Source of the DNA: Veillonella sp. CHU740
GTDB lineage: Bacteria > Bacillota > Negativicutes > Veillonellales > Veillonellaceae
DNA length: 64,000 bases
Direction of reading: 5' to 3'
Assembly (NCBI RefSeq): GCF_003992055.1
Contig: NZ_RQVD01000001.1
Coordinates: 222,422-286,421 of the forward strand
In this document: positions 15,629 to 25,217 of the stretch, piece after piece
Position numbering within the stretch: position 1 is the first letter of the stretch
Layout of the letters: every line of letters starts with the position of its first letter
The notes under the pieces: model-generated
Seen by the model: the letters and a program-made list of their open reading frames with translations, nothing else
Told to the model about the DNA's origin: nothing
Database searches by the model: none
Made by a program: the position numbers and the translations under genes

Positions 15629-17806
15629 CTATATCCCTAAGGCAATATACTTATAACCTTGTTTATAAGAAAGACGGTCAGTTCGGAAAGATGAGTTAGT
15701 TACACTCGCTATATACCATTCTTTAATCACTAGTTCACTTGTACTATATTCCTCGTTATACATATAGCCAACCCTTAAAGCGATTAAACAACGATTGGGA
15801 AACGTAATAGGAAATGCCGTTACAGTATCCGTATCTGTTCTGTTTTGATAAATTCCTCCTTGGATAATTAGACCACCAAATGCTTGCCCTAAACACAAAT
15901 ACCATGCTGATTCATTACTAAAATCATATCTTACACCTTTGCTTTTTAATAGCTCTGTAATATCTACATTTGCATTACCTAACAGTTCTTTCACCACTGC
16001 CAGTGTAGGGACAAGGTTTGTATTTGTATCTGCTTTATTATTGGTAAACAATTTCAAAAGACTAGCTGTATCACCTTTGGTAATAGTCAGTCCCTCATTA
16101 TGTTTTGCAATATCCGTAACGGTTGCATCATAATCTCCATGATAGTGCCATGCCCCCCACGCATTATAGAATGTTCGATAGCAAATATTACAAGGCTTGT
16201 TATTCGCACCATAAGAGTAGAATACTTGTGTAATCTTGTTAGTATCACTTTTAATAACCTGTACTACACCATAGTAGTAAACACGTGTAGCACTCGGTGC
16301 ATTTCTCCACCCCCACATGCTTGCTGTTGCTTCATACATACCAGTATCTGTGAGATTATTCCAATCGTTGATACCAGTAGGCATAGGCTTCATGCTCATG
16401 TATTTGTTTAGGTTATGTGCGGTTGTGTCTGTATTGTGTTCACTAATTTTAGTGGTAATAGTACTGTTAATATCAGCTTTCAATGTACTATTATTTGCAT
16501 TGATTTTAGAGGTGATGTCAGAACTAATCTCACTCTTTAATGTACTATTATTAGCACTAATTTTAGATGTAATTAAACTTTCATTTGCTCGTGCTTGTGA
16601 CGCGTTGTTTTCATTAATCTTTCGTGTAATCACTGCTTCATGTACACTTGCTTGTGCAAGGTTATTTTCTGCAATTCGATTGTTAATCAAGGCTTCTTGT
16701 TTAGACAACAAAGAATTTGCAATATCCTTTTTTGTCTTTTCATCAAGTACACCACTTTTTAGCTTTTCTGATGCACTTTCGATTTGTTCCTTTACTTCAT
16801 TCGCTGTACGAATGGTTGTATTTAATGTGGATGTAACACTATTAGCATTTGATGTAAGTTCTTGTTTTAGTGTATTAGCTTGTGCTGTTAGTTCTTGTTT
16901 AGCACTGGTGATACGATCATTGATAGCACTAGTAGTATTATTAATCCTTGTATCAATTTCACGATTCACTGTAGCTACTTTACTATTAATAGTATTGGTT
17001 GCATTGGTTAGTTGTTGTGTTAGGTCACTTTTAGCACTATTGATATGGCTTGTTACATCAGTGGTTGTCCGTTCCCCTAATTGAGTGATAGCTGTTGTTG
17101 CTTTGCTTAACTTGTCAGCAATTGCTGTATTTGTTTCTTGGCTTAACCCTGTAATGTCAGCTTTTGCTTTTGTAACCTTGTTTGTAAACTCCATGTTATT
17201 TGTGTTCATTTGTTCTGTAACACGTTGTGCTAATTCATTGGTACGTTGTGCCGTAGCATCCACTGCTGACTGCCTAGACAAAACATCTTGTTGTGCTTGT
17301 TCGATTGTACTTTTATGTTGTCGTACCTCTGCGGTCAGTTGCTCGACCTCTTCTTTTTGGTGTCTAACGTACCCATAAGGTACTGCATCCATATCATCTG
17401 TAGGTGTACCTAAGCGTTTGATACGGCTTCCTTTTACATCCCATGCCTCATCAAGTGCACGTGTAATCGTTTCATCACGTACATTGTCCATTTGCTCCTC
17501 TGCAAGATGCATTAATTGGATGTAGGATAGGTTCAAATTATCAGCTTTTAAAATACTATTATCTGTCCACGATACAATACGGTTTGACGGTGTCACTCTG
17601 TAAATAATTAAAGACACCCCATTTTGTGGAGGTGCCTTTAAAATTACTTCATTTTGATTGACTATAAAATCTTTTGGTTGTTCTAGCTCTTTACCATTTA
17701 ATGTTACATGGATAAATGTACTGTTTAAATAATCAAAACTAAATGAATAGTTTTTCTGATTATTTGAAGTAGTCAAGGATACCTTGCTTTTGTACTGTCT
17801 TATCAT
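15629..17806 (-). CDS. Tail fibre (T7 gp17-like N-terminus, own receptor-binding tip)
   Basis: 725 residues. Residues about 1-120 (NYSFSFDYLNSTFIHVTLNGKEL..., LSYIQLMHLAEEQMDN) match the T7 tail-fibre N-terminal domain that binds the tail. Residues about 120-460 are Ala/Thr/Asn-rich coiled coil with imperfect repeats of TSKINANNSTLK. Around 460-540 is a pyocin-knob-like domain (GMYEATASMWGWRNAPSATRVYYYGVVQVI...AWGAWHYHGDYD). The last 150 residues are the probable receptor-binding tip. It overlaps the 3' end of the large internal virion protein gene by 47 bases. Host receptor unknown. Confidence 0.9.
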   Translation of the reverse strand: MIRQYKSKVSLTTSNNQKNYSFSFDYLNSTFIHVTLNGKELEQPKDFIVNQNEVILKAPPQNGVSLIIYRVTPSNRIVSWTDNSILKADNLNLSYIQLMHLAEEQMDNVRDETITRALDEAWDVKGSRIKRLGTPTDDMDAVPYGYVRHQKEEVEQLTAEVRQHKSTIEQAQQDVLSRQSAVDATAQRTNELAQRVTEQMNTNNMEFTNKVTKAKADITGLSQETNTAIADKLSKATTAITQLGERTTTDVTSHINSAKSDLTQQLTNATNTINSKVATVNREIDTRINNTTSAINDRITSAKQELTAQANTLKQELTSNANSVTSTLNTTIRTANEVKEQIESASEKLKSGVLDEKTKKDIANSLLSKQEALINNRIAENNLAQASVHEAVITRKINENNASQARANESLITSKISANNSTLKSEISSDITSKINANNSTLKADINSTITTKISEHNTDTTAHNLNKYMSMKPMPTGINDWNNLTDTGMYEATASMWGWRNAPSATRVYYYGVVQVIKSDTNKITQVFYSYGANNKPCNICYRTFYNAWGAWHYHGDYDATVTDIAKHNEGLTITKGDTASLLKLFTNNKADTNTNLVPTLAVVKELLGNANVDITELLKSKGVRYDFSNESAWYLCLGQAFGGLIIQGGIYQNRTDTDTVTAFPITFPNRCLIALRVGYMYNEEYSTSELVIKEWYIASVTNSSFRTDRLSYKQGYKYIALGI

Positions 17807-20800
17807 TTTTACCTAGTCCTTTCTTTTCCTGTCTTCTTGCTCTTCGCTCGTTCTTTTCCTGTAGTTGTTGTTGAAAATTAGTTAGTTGCTTTTTGTCTCT
17901 ATCAGCGGTATCACTCCATAATGCGGTCGCTACACGAATAGGCATAAACTTTCGTATAGGATATAGCTTTTCTAGTTCTCTACCTGCTTTATCGGATTCT
18001 TTTTTATTATGTGTCCATATACTATCTATGCCATGTCCTACTCCTCGAATACCACTATAAGCCGTTGCAATTGGTGGTGCATTCTTAACTAATCGCTCTA
18101 ATGGATTATCATCATCTGCATAGCTACTAACGGTTGTTTTATAACTATCTGATCCAGTTAAAATAGAATGTGCATCTTGTGCATATCCTAAACCACTACC
18201 TGTACTACTACGCAATAATCCCGCTGTTATGATATTCTCTGGTGTTAAATGCTCTTCTATCCACTTTTGTTTTTCTTTTGGTTTGTCTTTAAACTTTTCT
18301 TCCGCTTTTAAACGTTCACGCATAGCCCAATATATACCTGCTGGAATAGCTGTTGAAAGTGTCATAATTAAATGTTCTCTTTCAGGCTTAGACAACATCC
18401 TTAACATGTGTTGATTTACTGCAATTCTACTAAAGTTCCTAAACTGCATCATTAAAGCAAAGAATGGATGTTTACTTGCAAGGTCACTATTGCCAATATT
18501 AGGCTGTATGATAATATTTTGACTTTCATTTTGTAGATATGATTTCATCTGTACGTAGCTATGAAAGTCTTCTTTAGCCCATTTTTTCATATCTAATCGG
18601 CCATCTTTTGTGTACTTACGTACGGTAGACAAAAAAGCTTCTACATCTGTAATACCTGCTCTTGCAAAGTGTTCCTCACTAAATATATTTGCACGTAATG
18701 TACTTTTAAATTTGCCTTGTGAAAAACGAATTAAATCTGTAAACAAATCAGCCTGTATCATCTGAATAGAGTTAGTGGTTAATGGATTCATCATGTTTAG
18801 CTTACTAGTTACCATAGCTATTGTGTCTGCCACATTATTGGCCATCCCCAACAATTTTAAAGTAGTACTTTGATTTTCTAGTTCATGTCTAGCATAGGAA
18901 GGCTGTGCACCAGGTGAATAAAAACGATCGTGAGCATTTTCATAGCCTAGTACTTCATCTATAAACCGTTGCTTTTGTTCACTAGTTAGATGGATATCTG
19001 ATAAATCCTCTACTCTTCTTTTAAGAAATGGAATGTAATGGAGTAGGGCTTTACTACCATTAATAGCAATTGCACCAAAACCTTCTGACAATTGGTTACC
19101 CATAGCATTCATCATATTAGCACCATAAGATAGTTTACGGAGTAATTGTGATAGTTCAGCTCCTACACCGTCTGTACCTCTTTGTCTGCCTTCAAATAGA
19201 TACGCTCCAGTAATTCCCTCAAGACTATGTTCTAAAGCATCTAGCTCTCGTTCTGCTTGTGTCTTTGTGATATAACCTTTTCGAACGCTTGTGTCTAGCT
19301 CTTCTACTACTCTTTCGTGGAGTTCTTTTACATCTTTGGCAATATCTGTAATACCTGTAGCTTGATATAATCCTACTGCTCCACTTGTTCGATTGGCTTT
19401 ATATTGCATTGTCATTGGAATATCTTTAACACGAATAGAATCATAGTCAAATAAAGCTCCATTTGGTAATTCTTTTTTTACTGTGTAGTCAAGTGGTACA
19501 CGTGCTTTCCAGTAGTTTTGCTTACCGTCTTTTGATGGATGTAATGTAAATATTTTTTCATTGTCTAAAGAGGTATGCCAACTTGCCATATCTTTTGCTA
19601 GATAATCTATAAAATCTGATGGTATAGATGTAAACTTATCTATCAATCGTTCACGAATTGCATCATCAGTCAAAATTTCACCTGTGGATAAGTCTATCCA
19701 TTCACCATCTACTTTTTTCATTTCATTTCCATATTTTACTAGTAACTCATCAATAATATCATTATCATACATATAGTGTCTGATAAAGTTATCATCTATT
19801 CGTATTGCCTCTCTGAAATACTCTGTCATGAATTTTTTGTATTCTTCATCACTAGCAAATAGGCTGTTAATATATTCAACTTTACCTGCATCAGGAATAC
19901 GTGTTAATTCATCTATTCCACTGCCACTAAAGTCATTAATTAAGCCACTATTAGCCATAATTTGTTTGTCTTTTCTACGGAATTTCTTGACACCCTCTAC
20001 TGCTTTTCTAAGTGGTTCGCTCAATTCATCTAGTGTTTTTGTCTTATCCCTATACACTGCATGATAGGCATCGACTACGTCCATAGACCACAATCTCGCT
20101 TGTTCATTAGTTGGTAATTTGTACCATCCTTTTTCTTGAATATATTCTTTATAGGTATCTAATACTTCATCTATGATAGGCATATATTCATTTTTAATAA
20201 TTGTTTTTACAGTCTCTGCATCTAAATGATTAGCATTGTAACGTTGTCTTGTGTCTCTATGTAAAAACTTTCCTAATGTACGTAACGTTGAGGATGTGGA
20301 GTTCATAAAAAGACCACTAATATCCCCAATGAATTTACCACGATCTAGCCATTGTCCTATTTTTCTACCTAGTTTTGTCTTACCTAAAAAGCCTAGCTGT
20401 GTTTCTTTTCGCACTGATTCTGGATCACGCACACGCTCTTCTAATGCTTCTTTCATTTCATCCCTAAAAGTTTGCCCTGTAGGTGGTTCAGTACGTTCTT
20501 CATATTTAGGTGCACCATTTTGAATATCTGCTATCTCTTCTGCATATGGTACATCTTCTTTTGGGAGTTCTTCTACCGATTGTGCTTCTTTTTGTGTCTC
20601 TTCAGGTCTAAATGTAATTCTATCTTTAGGTTTAGGCTCAATATCTACATACGGTGTATTATCCAATACTGGGCTATCATGCTGTGCTAAAGACACAAGT
20701 TCTTCTTTACTTCTTACTTTTCCGCCTGTTAAGCTTCTACCATCTGATAACGGTATACTAATTGTTTCTACTGGTTCTCCTGTAGCTAGATGTGTTGCGA

Positions 20801-22364
20801 TTGCATCCAAATCACTATTAGATAGTCTTGTATCCATTGCCTCGGATAATTCTTTTTTTATAATGTTATATCCCTTACTTTTTCTGTTACCTTTTAAAAA
20901 ACTACCTAGACCTTCTGCTGTTGCTTCAAATCCATACTTTTTAGCAAATTTTTGTAAGTCAATGTTTAGTATAGGTTTTGTCTTTACTACTTTATCATCC
21001 ATGGTAGCTACTGCATCTATACTATCTTTTAATAGCTTCGCTTCTTCTAATTTAGTAGCCTTACCACCTATTCCTTTAGTAAATGGATGTAACAATAGGC
21101 CTAGGCCAAAAGAAGACACACTACCTACTAAGAATGCACTACCATAATCTGCTTTAGCTCCTCCTAGCTGTTCTCGTGCTCCTACGTCTACCATATTTAA
21201 TAGGCCATTTGCTACACCTATTTCTGCGTACTTTGTGATAGCTTTTTCACCAATTTTAGACAAAATTTTACTACCGAATTTAGCACCTAGTTTAGCCGTA
21301 AGTGCTTCTTCACCTGCCACTGGTATAAAGTTAATCGGATCAACTGCCGTACCTACCAACGTACCTAAGACACGTCCTGTATTCCATCCACCCTCTTCTA
21401 TTCTTTGTTGTCTGTCAAAAAAATCTTTTTTGCTATTTATTAATAAATCAAAATGAGCCTTATTGCTTGCATTTGCTTGTGCATACATTAAGGCTCTATA
21501 TCGTTCATCATCTACACCATCTTGCACACCTAATAGTGTTTTGGCTTGTGCGATGTCATCATTTGTAATTTGTGTTTGTGGATTGTTTTGTAATAGCTTA
21601 CTTGTAACAGTGCTATATGCTAAGCTATTTTCATTATTTATCCCTGTTTGTACTAAACGCCCTAACCAACTATCGTCTAGTTCCTGTCTAAAGGCATCTT
21701 TGAATGTTACTGTATTATTACTAATCCACTTTTGAGCCCTCTCAAAAAAGCCTTCTTCGTGCTTTTCTTTAGGCTCTATCTGTCCTATAGATTTTAGATA
21801 ATACATACTATCAGGATTAGTTAATGAATTTCCCCATGGTCTTTGAAAATTATCATCTGCTGTCATCTGTGATAAATAATTTTTGTCTGAATATCGTCCA
21901 GCACCTGGTACATAGGTTTTATCTGCGAATGCATCAGTACCATCATATTCTTGTGCACGTGCTCGTATCCCTGCTCCATATTCTGCAATAGCTTGTTCTA
22001 GTGTTTTATTACTGTTTTTAGGAGGGACAAAATAACCATTACGCCCTAATATCTCTGCTAATTCTTCAGGTGACTGTGCTTGTATTGCCTTTGGATAATA
22101 TTTTGATAAATATTTAGATTTATAATCTGCGTAGGCATCATCACTATCAAACACCATATAATATAAATTCCCGTCTTCTGGTGGTTGTGGATATGGTGTT
22201 GGTTCCACCTGTGTAATACCACCATAGTTATGTGCTTCTCTTGCAAGGGGACTATTACCATCCCCTGTTTCAAAATACATTTGCCCGAATATTAATCTAG
22301 CATCAATGCCTGTTTGTTCATGTATCTTATCTGCAATGTATTTTAAACTTCCTAGCCCTGCCAT
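17760..22364 (-). CDS. Large internal virion protein with N-terminal peptidoglycan hydrolase (T7 gp16-like)
   Basis: 1,534 residues (T7 gp16: 1,318). Ejected into the cell at infection to form part of the DNA channel and open the peptidoglycan. The N-terminal 170 residues carry a lysozyme-like glucosaminidase pattern: ARLIFGQMYFETGDGNSPLAREAHNYGGIT, with the Glu of FETG as probable catalytic acid, followed by DAYADYKSKYLSKYYPKA and AIAEYGAGIRARAQEY. T7 gp16 instead has a transglycosylase SLT fold at this place. A central Gly/Ala-rich hydrophobic segment (SAFLVGSVSSFGLGLLLHPF) may cross the membrane; the rest is long and helical. Its basic C-terminus overlaps the tail fibre start. Confidence 0.88.
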   Translation of the reverse strand: MAGLGSLKYIADKIHEQTGIDARLIFGQMYFETGDGNSPLAREAHNYGGITQVEPTPYPQPPEDGNLYYMVFDSDDAYADYKSKYLSKYYPKAIQAQSPEELAEILGRNGYFVPPKNSNKTLEQAIAEYGAGIRARAQEYDGTDAFADKTYVPGAGRYSDKNYLSQMTADDNFQRPWGNSLTNPDSMYYLKSIGQIEPKEKHEEGFFERAQKWISNNTVTFKDAFRQELDDSWLGRLVQTGINNENSLAYSTVTSKLLQNNPQTQITNDDIAQAKTLLGVQDGVDDERYRALMYAQANASNKAHFDLLINSKKDFFDRQQRIEEGGWNTGRVLGTLVGTAVDPINFIPVAGEEALTAKLGAKFGSKILSKIGEKAITKYAEIGVANGLLNMVDVGAREQLGGAKADYGSAFLVGSVSSFGLGLLLHPFTKGIGGKATKLEEAKLLKDSIDAVATMDDKVVKTKPILNIDLQKFAKKYGFEATAEGLGSFLKGNRKSKGYNIIKKELSEAMDTRLSNSDLDAIATHLATGEPVETISIPLSDGRSLTGGKVRSKEELVSLAQHDSPVLDNTPYVDIEPKPKDRITFRPEETQKEAQSVEELPKEDVPYAEEIADIQNGAPKYEERTEPPTGQTFRDEMKEALEERVRDPESVRKETQLGFLGKTKLGRKIGQWLDRGKFIGDISGLFMNSTSSTLRTLGKFLHRDTRQRYNANHLDAETVKTIIKNEYMPIIDEVLDTYKEYIQEKGWYKLPTNEQARLWSMDVVDAYHAVYRDKTKTLDELSEPLRKAVEGVKKFRRKDKQIMANSGLINDFSGSGIDELTRIPDAGKVEYINSLFASDEEYKKFMTEYFREAIRIDDNFIRHYMYDNDIIDELLVKYGNEMKKVDGEWIDLSTGEILTDDAIRERLIDKFTSIPSDFIDYLAKDMASWHTSLDNEKIFTLHPSKDGKQNYWKARVPLDYTVKKELPNGALFDYDSIRVKDIPMTMQYKANRTSGAVGLYQATGITDIAKDVKELHERVVEELDTSVRKGYITKTQAERELDALEHSLEGITGAYLFEGRQRGTDGVGAELSQLLRKLSYGANMMNAMGNQLSEGFGAIAINGSKALLHYIPFLKRRVEDLSDIHLTSEQKQRFIDEVLGYENAHDRFYSPGAQPSYARHELENQSTTLKLLGMANNVADTIAMVTSKLNMMNPLTTNSIQMIQADLFTDLIRFSQGKFKSTLRANIFSEEHFARAGITDVEAFLSTVRKYTKDGRLDMKKWAKEDFHSYVQMKSYLQNESQNIIIQPNIGNSDLASKHPFFALMMQFRNFSRIAVNQHMLRMLSKPEREHLIMTLSTAIPAGIYWAMRERLKAEEKFKDKPKEKQKWIEEHLTPENIITAGLLRSSTGSGLGYAQDAHSILTGSDSYKTTVSSYADDDNPLERLVKNAPPIATAYSGIRGVGHGIDSIWTHNKKESDKAGRELEKLYPIRKFMPIRVATALWSDTADRDKKQLTNFQQQLQEKNERRARRQEKKGLGKNDKTVQKQGILDYFK

Positions 22365-22391
22365 GATAGCCTACCTCCTTTCTTTTGTGTC

Positions 22392-24431
22392 TTATGAGTA
22401 GCCTTTTATTAGATATTCTACTTGGCCTTGTGTGTAAACTTTCTCGTTTGATGGATTATTTATATCTCTTACTCTGAATTGGTATTCACTGCCATTTTGT
22501 TCAAATGTTACTTCAGTCGTGCTCCATGCATTAAATGTATTTCTTATTTCAGAAATTGCTCCACCTATTGCATGATTCAATGAATCTATACCTTGTGATT
22601 GTGCATAGTACTGCATTTTATTGTATGCCCATTTTGGGTATAGACAACCAGCACTTAATACATAGTTATCTGCCATAATACGTCTACCTTTCTCTAATGC
22701 TGTTTCTGCACTATCTCCAGCTAACATAAATGTTTCTGCAAGGTTCACATATTCTGCATATGCTTGTGTAGTTGTATGATCACTAAAATTGTAATAATTT
22801 GTGTCATCATCACCTGTATTATAAATATTTGCATCTAATGCCATACCACGTACCGTACTCTTTACACCATCATATATTGTACTGTTTTGTTTATTTACAT
22901 AAGCTCTTGCCATTGTTTCTAATGCTTGTTGCTCATTTGTATTTGCAATTAAATTGTTCAAAGACACAATATCTGCATAGGCATCTCCTAATAGATTTGG
23001 AGCTTGATGTTTTAAATTGTCGTCTAAGAAATGTAACCCCATACGTAGTGCTTCATCCATTTTGCCATTTGCTAAGGATGTTTTTATTTGTCTTGATAAA
23101 TTCTCTCGTAGTGGTTTACCAATAATGTTATCCATCATTAAATTTGTATAACTTGTTGTGTCTCCACTTGCTAAGTATTCGCTTGCTAGTTCTAACCCTG
23201 TTTGGATATATACGCCTTTTGCACCTTCCCCAAACGCACTTAATTCACTTCCGCTTGTTGGTCTGTCTACTTTACCTTGTGCTACTCGTCTTACAAGGTC
23301 AGCAATTGCTCCTGTATTTACTGCCTTTTTAGCTTGTGCCATGCGTGCTCTTTGCTCTGCTAATATCGCATTCTTTCGACCATCAATATATGGTGCTATT
23401 TGTTTTGCCTTTTCTGGATCTTTTTCTCGTAACTCTGCGAACTTTTTATCTACGGCTTGTATGGTTGTTATTTTATTTAAGTCATCCATCATGTTGGTAA
23501 ACTGTTCATTTCTAATTTGTGCCCCATATTTATATGCTAGATCATAATATGCTGTTGGAGACACAATATCTTTTACTAATTTACCATTAAAGGCTTGATA
23601 TTCTCCTAGTTCATCCAGTACATCTTTATTACCAGTACTTGCCATTCTTTCCATAAAATTCTGTAATAGCTTTACTTCTGTATCTACATCATGACCTTGT
23701 GAGATATTAATTCGGGTCATAATATCCATAAATTTTTCAGCACGTTCTTCTTTTTTTAATTTACTGTACTGCCAATCCCTAGCTAGTTTGTCTATTTCAC
23801 TTTGAAAGCCTTGTAATCTGTCTCGATACAGTTCTTTATTTTTGTCTTCATGATATGCATTAAACACTGTTTGTGTATTCTCTAATCGTTGGTTATGTAA
23901 CCCACTTTCAAACGCATATTCATTAGACACACTTTGATTATTCTGTTTGTATTCTTCTAATGCTTTCTGATAAAAATCCTCATAGCTTTGTAGCTCTTCT
24001 TCAGCTGTACCTGCTACTTTTCGTCTTTCACGGTAGGCATGATAGTCAGCATTGATTTTGTTATTTAATTCTGCACCACGTAATTTATCTATAATACCTA
24101 CTGCATATGGATTGTCTGATAAATCATAACCGCCTACATTAGCAAGCATCTCTACTGCCTTTAATGTATGACGGTTTTGGTTATTCTTATACGCTTCTGG
24201 TGCTAATGCTTGTGCTATTTTTAAATCTTGTTCATCTTTAGAGTTTTTATAATCTCCATAAGCTACACCTAATGCTTTCATTCCAGTAGCTAAGGCTTCA
24301 CTGTTATAGTTCTTTTGTGCAAAGATATTATAGTTCACTGGTATACCTTGCAATCGTTCTTGATATACCTGTGGTTCCTGTGGTGTATATTGTTTTTCAA
24401 TTGCAATTGCATTGCTTGTATTTGTTGGCAT
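22392..24431 (-). CDS. Internal virion protein (T7 gp15-like)
   Basis: 679 residues (T7 gp15: 747). Mostly helical, soluble, rich in Lys, Glu, Gln and Tyr, without membrane segments. In T7 the equivalent protein forms part of the ejected core that spans the periplasm. Assigned by position between the gp14-like and gp16-like genes, by length, and by its helical composition; sequence similarity alone would not be enough to name it. Two bases separate it from the gp14-like gene. Confidence 0.75.
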   Translation of the reverse strand: MPTNTSNAIAIEKQYTPQEPQVYQERLQGIPVNYNIFAQKNYNSEALATGMKALGVAYGDYKNSKDEQDLKIAQALAPEAYKNNQNRHTLKAVEMLANVGGYDLSDNPYAVGIIDKLRGAELNNKINADYHAYRERRKVAGTAEEELQSYEDFYQKALEEYKQNNQSVSNEYAFESGLHNQRLENTQTVFNAYHEDKNKELYRDRLQGFQSEIDKLARDWQYSKLKKEERAEKFMDIMTRINISQGHDVDTEVKLLQNFMERMASTGNKDVLDELGEYQAFNGKLVKDIVSPTAYYDLAYKYGAQIRNEQFTNMMDDLNKITTIQAVDKKFAELREKDPEKAKQIAPYIDGRKNAILAEQRARMAQAKKAVNTGAIADLVRRVAQGKVDRPTSGSELSAFGEGAKGVYIQTGLELASEYLASGDTTSYTNLMMDNIIGKPLRENLSRQIKTSLANGKMDEALRMGLHFLDDNLKHQAPNLLGDAYADIVSLNNLIANTNEQQALETMARAYVNKQNSTIYDGVKSTVRGMALDANIYNTGDDDTNYYNFSDHTTTQAYAEYVNLAETFMLAGDSAETALEKGRRIMADNYVLSAGCLYPKWAYNKMQYYAQSQGIDSLNHAIGGAISEIRNTFNAWSTTEVTFEQNGSEYQFRVRDINNPSNEKVYTQGQVEYLIKGYS

Positions 24432-24433
24432 TT

Positions 24434-25198
24434 TTATCTCCTTACAATCTTCAATCTTGATCCATAAGCACTATTAAAATGTAATGCATTATTCATATTA
24501 TTTGCATAGTTTAATTGAGGAAATGAAGAAAAGATACCATCATATGTATTATCAGACACACCTCGTTTATAAATAAAGCTGTTATCTCCTACATACTTAT
24601 CATACGGTCTTACATAGCCTGCATAATGATTGTCAGTATAATTGTTATAGCTTTCTCTAAATCCATTAATCATTTGACTTGCTTGTGCACCCTTAAATTG
24701 CATATAGCCTTGCAATCCAGCTAATCCCACATTAAGCATATTGCTTAGGATAGAGGGAGCTTTTGGTGGATGTAAATTAGATGTAAAATCTTTTGTTTCT
24801 ATTAACTTTGCTTCTTTGTTTAGGTCTATTTCGTCTGATTGACGTACATAGTTATCTTTTATTCCTGTCAGTGCTCGTAGTGTATCAGCATGTGTACTTC
24901 TTTGTAGTAATCTCCCTGTATTTCCGCCATCTCCATACTCTTCAGCTACTGCACTATCTACACCCCCTTGTAATCCTCTACCTTGCATTGTAATTTTACT
25001 AAGGCTAGCTACTGCACTGTCAAACGCATCTCTTCTTTCATGTTCATAGTTTTGGAATGCATAGTTCATACTTTTAATTGCACTGTATGCTTGAGCTCGC
25101 ATTGCCTTACCTTCTGCAATCGCTTGTCTTTCTCTTGCTTTATTCTGAAAGATTGCTCCTAACATATTTAAGCCCATTTGTATAAACATTGGGTTCAT
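24434..25198 (-). CDS. Internal virion protein (T7 gp14-like)
   Basis: 254 residues (T7 gp14: 196). Begins with a hydrophobic stretch (MFIQMGLNMLGAIFQNK) followed by an Ala-rich helix (ERQAIAEGKAMRAQAYSAIKSMNYAFQNYEHERRDAFDSAVASL) and GRGLQGGVDSAVAEEYGDGG. These are typical of T7-like internal proteins that insert in the outer membrane on ejection. Position after tail tube B agrees. C-terminal half is Tyr/Asn-rich. Confidence 0.8.
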   Translation of the reverse strand: MNPMFIQMGLNMLGAIFQNKARERQAIAEGKAMRAQAYSAIKSMNYAFQNYEHERRDAFDSAVASLSKITMQGRGLQGGVDSAVAEEYGDGGNTGRLLQRSTHADTLRALTGIKDNYVRQSDEIDLNKEAKLIETKDFTSNLHPPKAPSILSNMLNVGLAGLQGYMQFKGAQASQMINGFRESYNNYTDNHYAGYVRPYDKYVGDNSFIYKRGVSDNTYDGIFSSFPQLNYANNMNNALHFNSAYGSRLKIVRR

Positions 25199-25217
25199 AC
25201 ACTCCCCCTCCTTTCTT

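Noticed and set aside
16317..17084. 255-residue plus-strand frame opposite the tail fibre
   Set aside because: Antisense to the coiled-coil repeats; low-complexity hydrophobic translation and no start signals.
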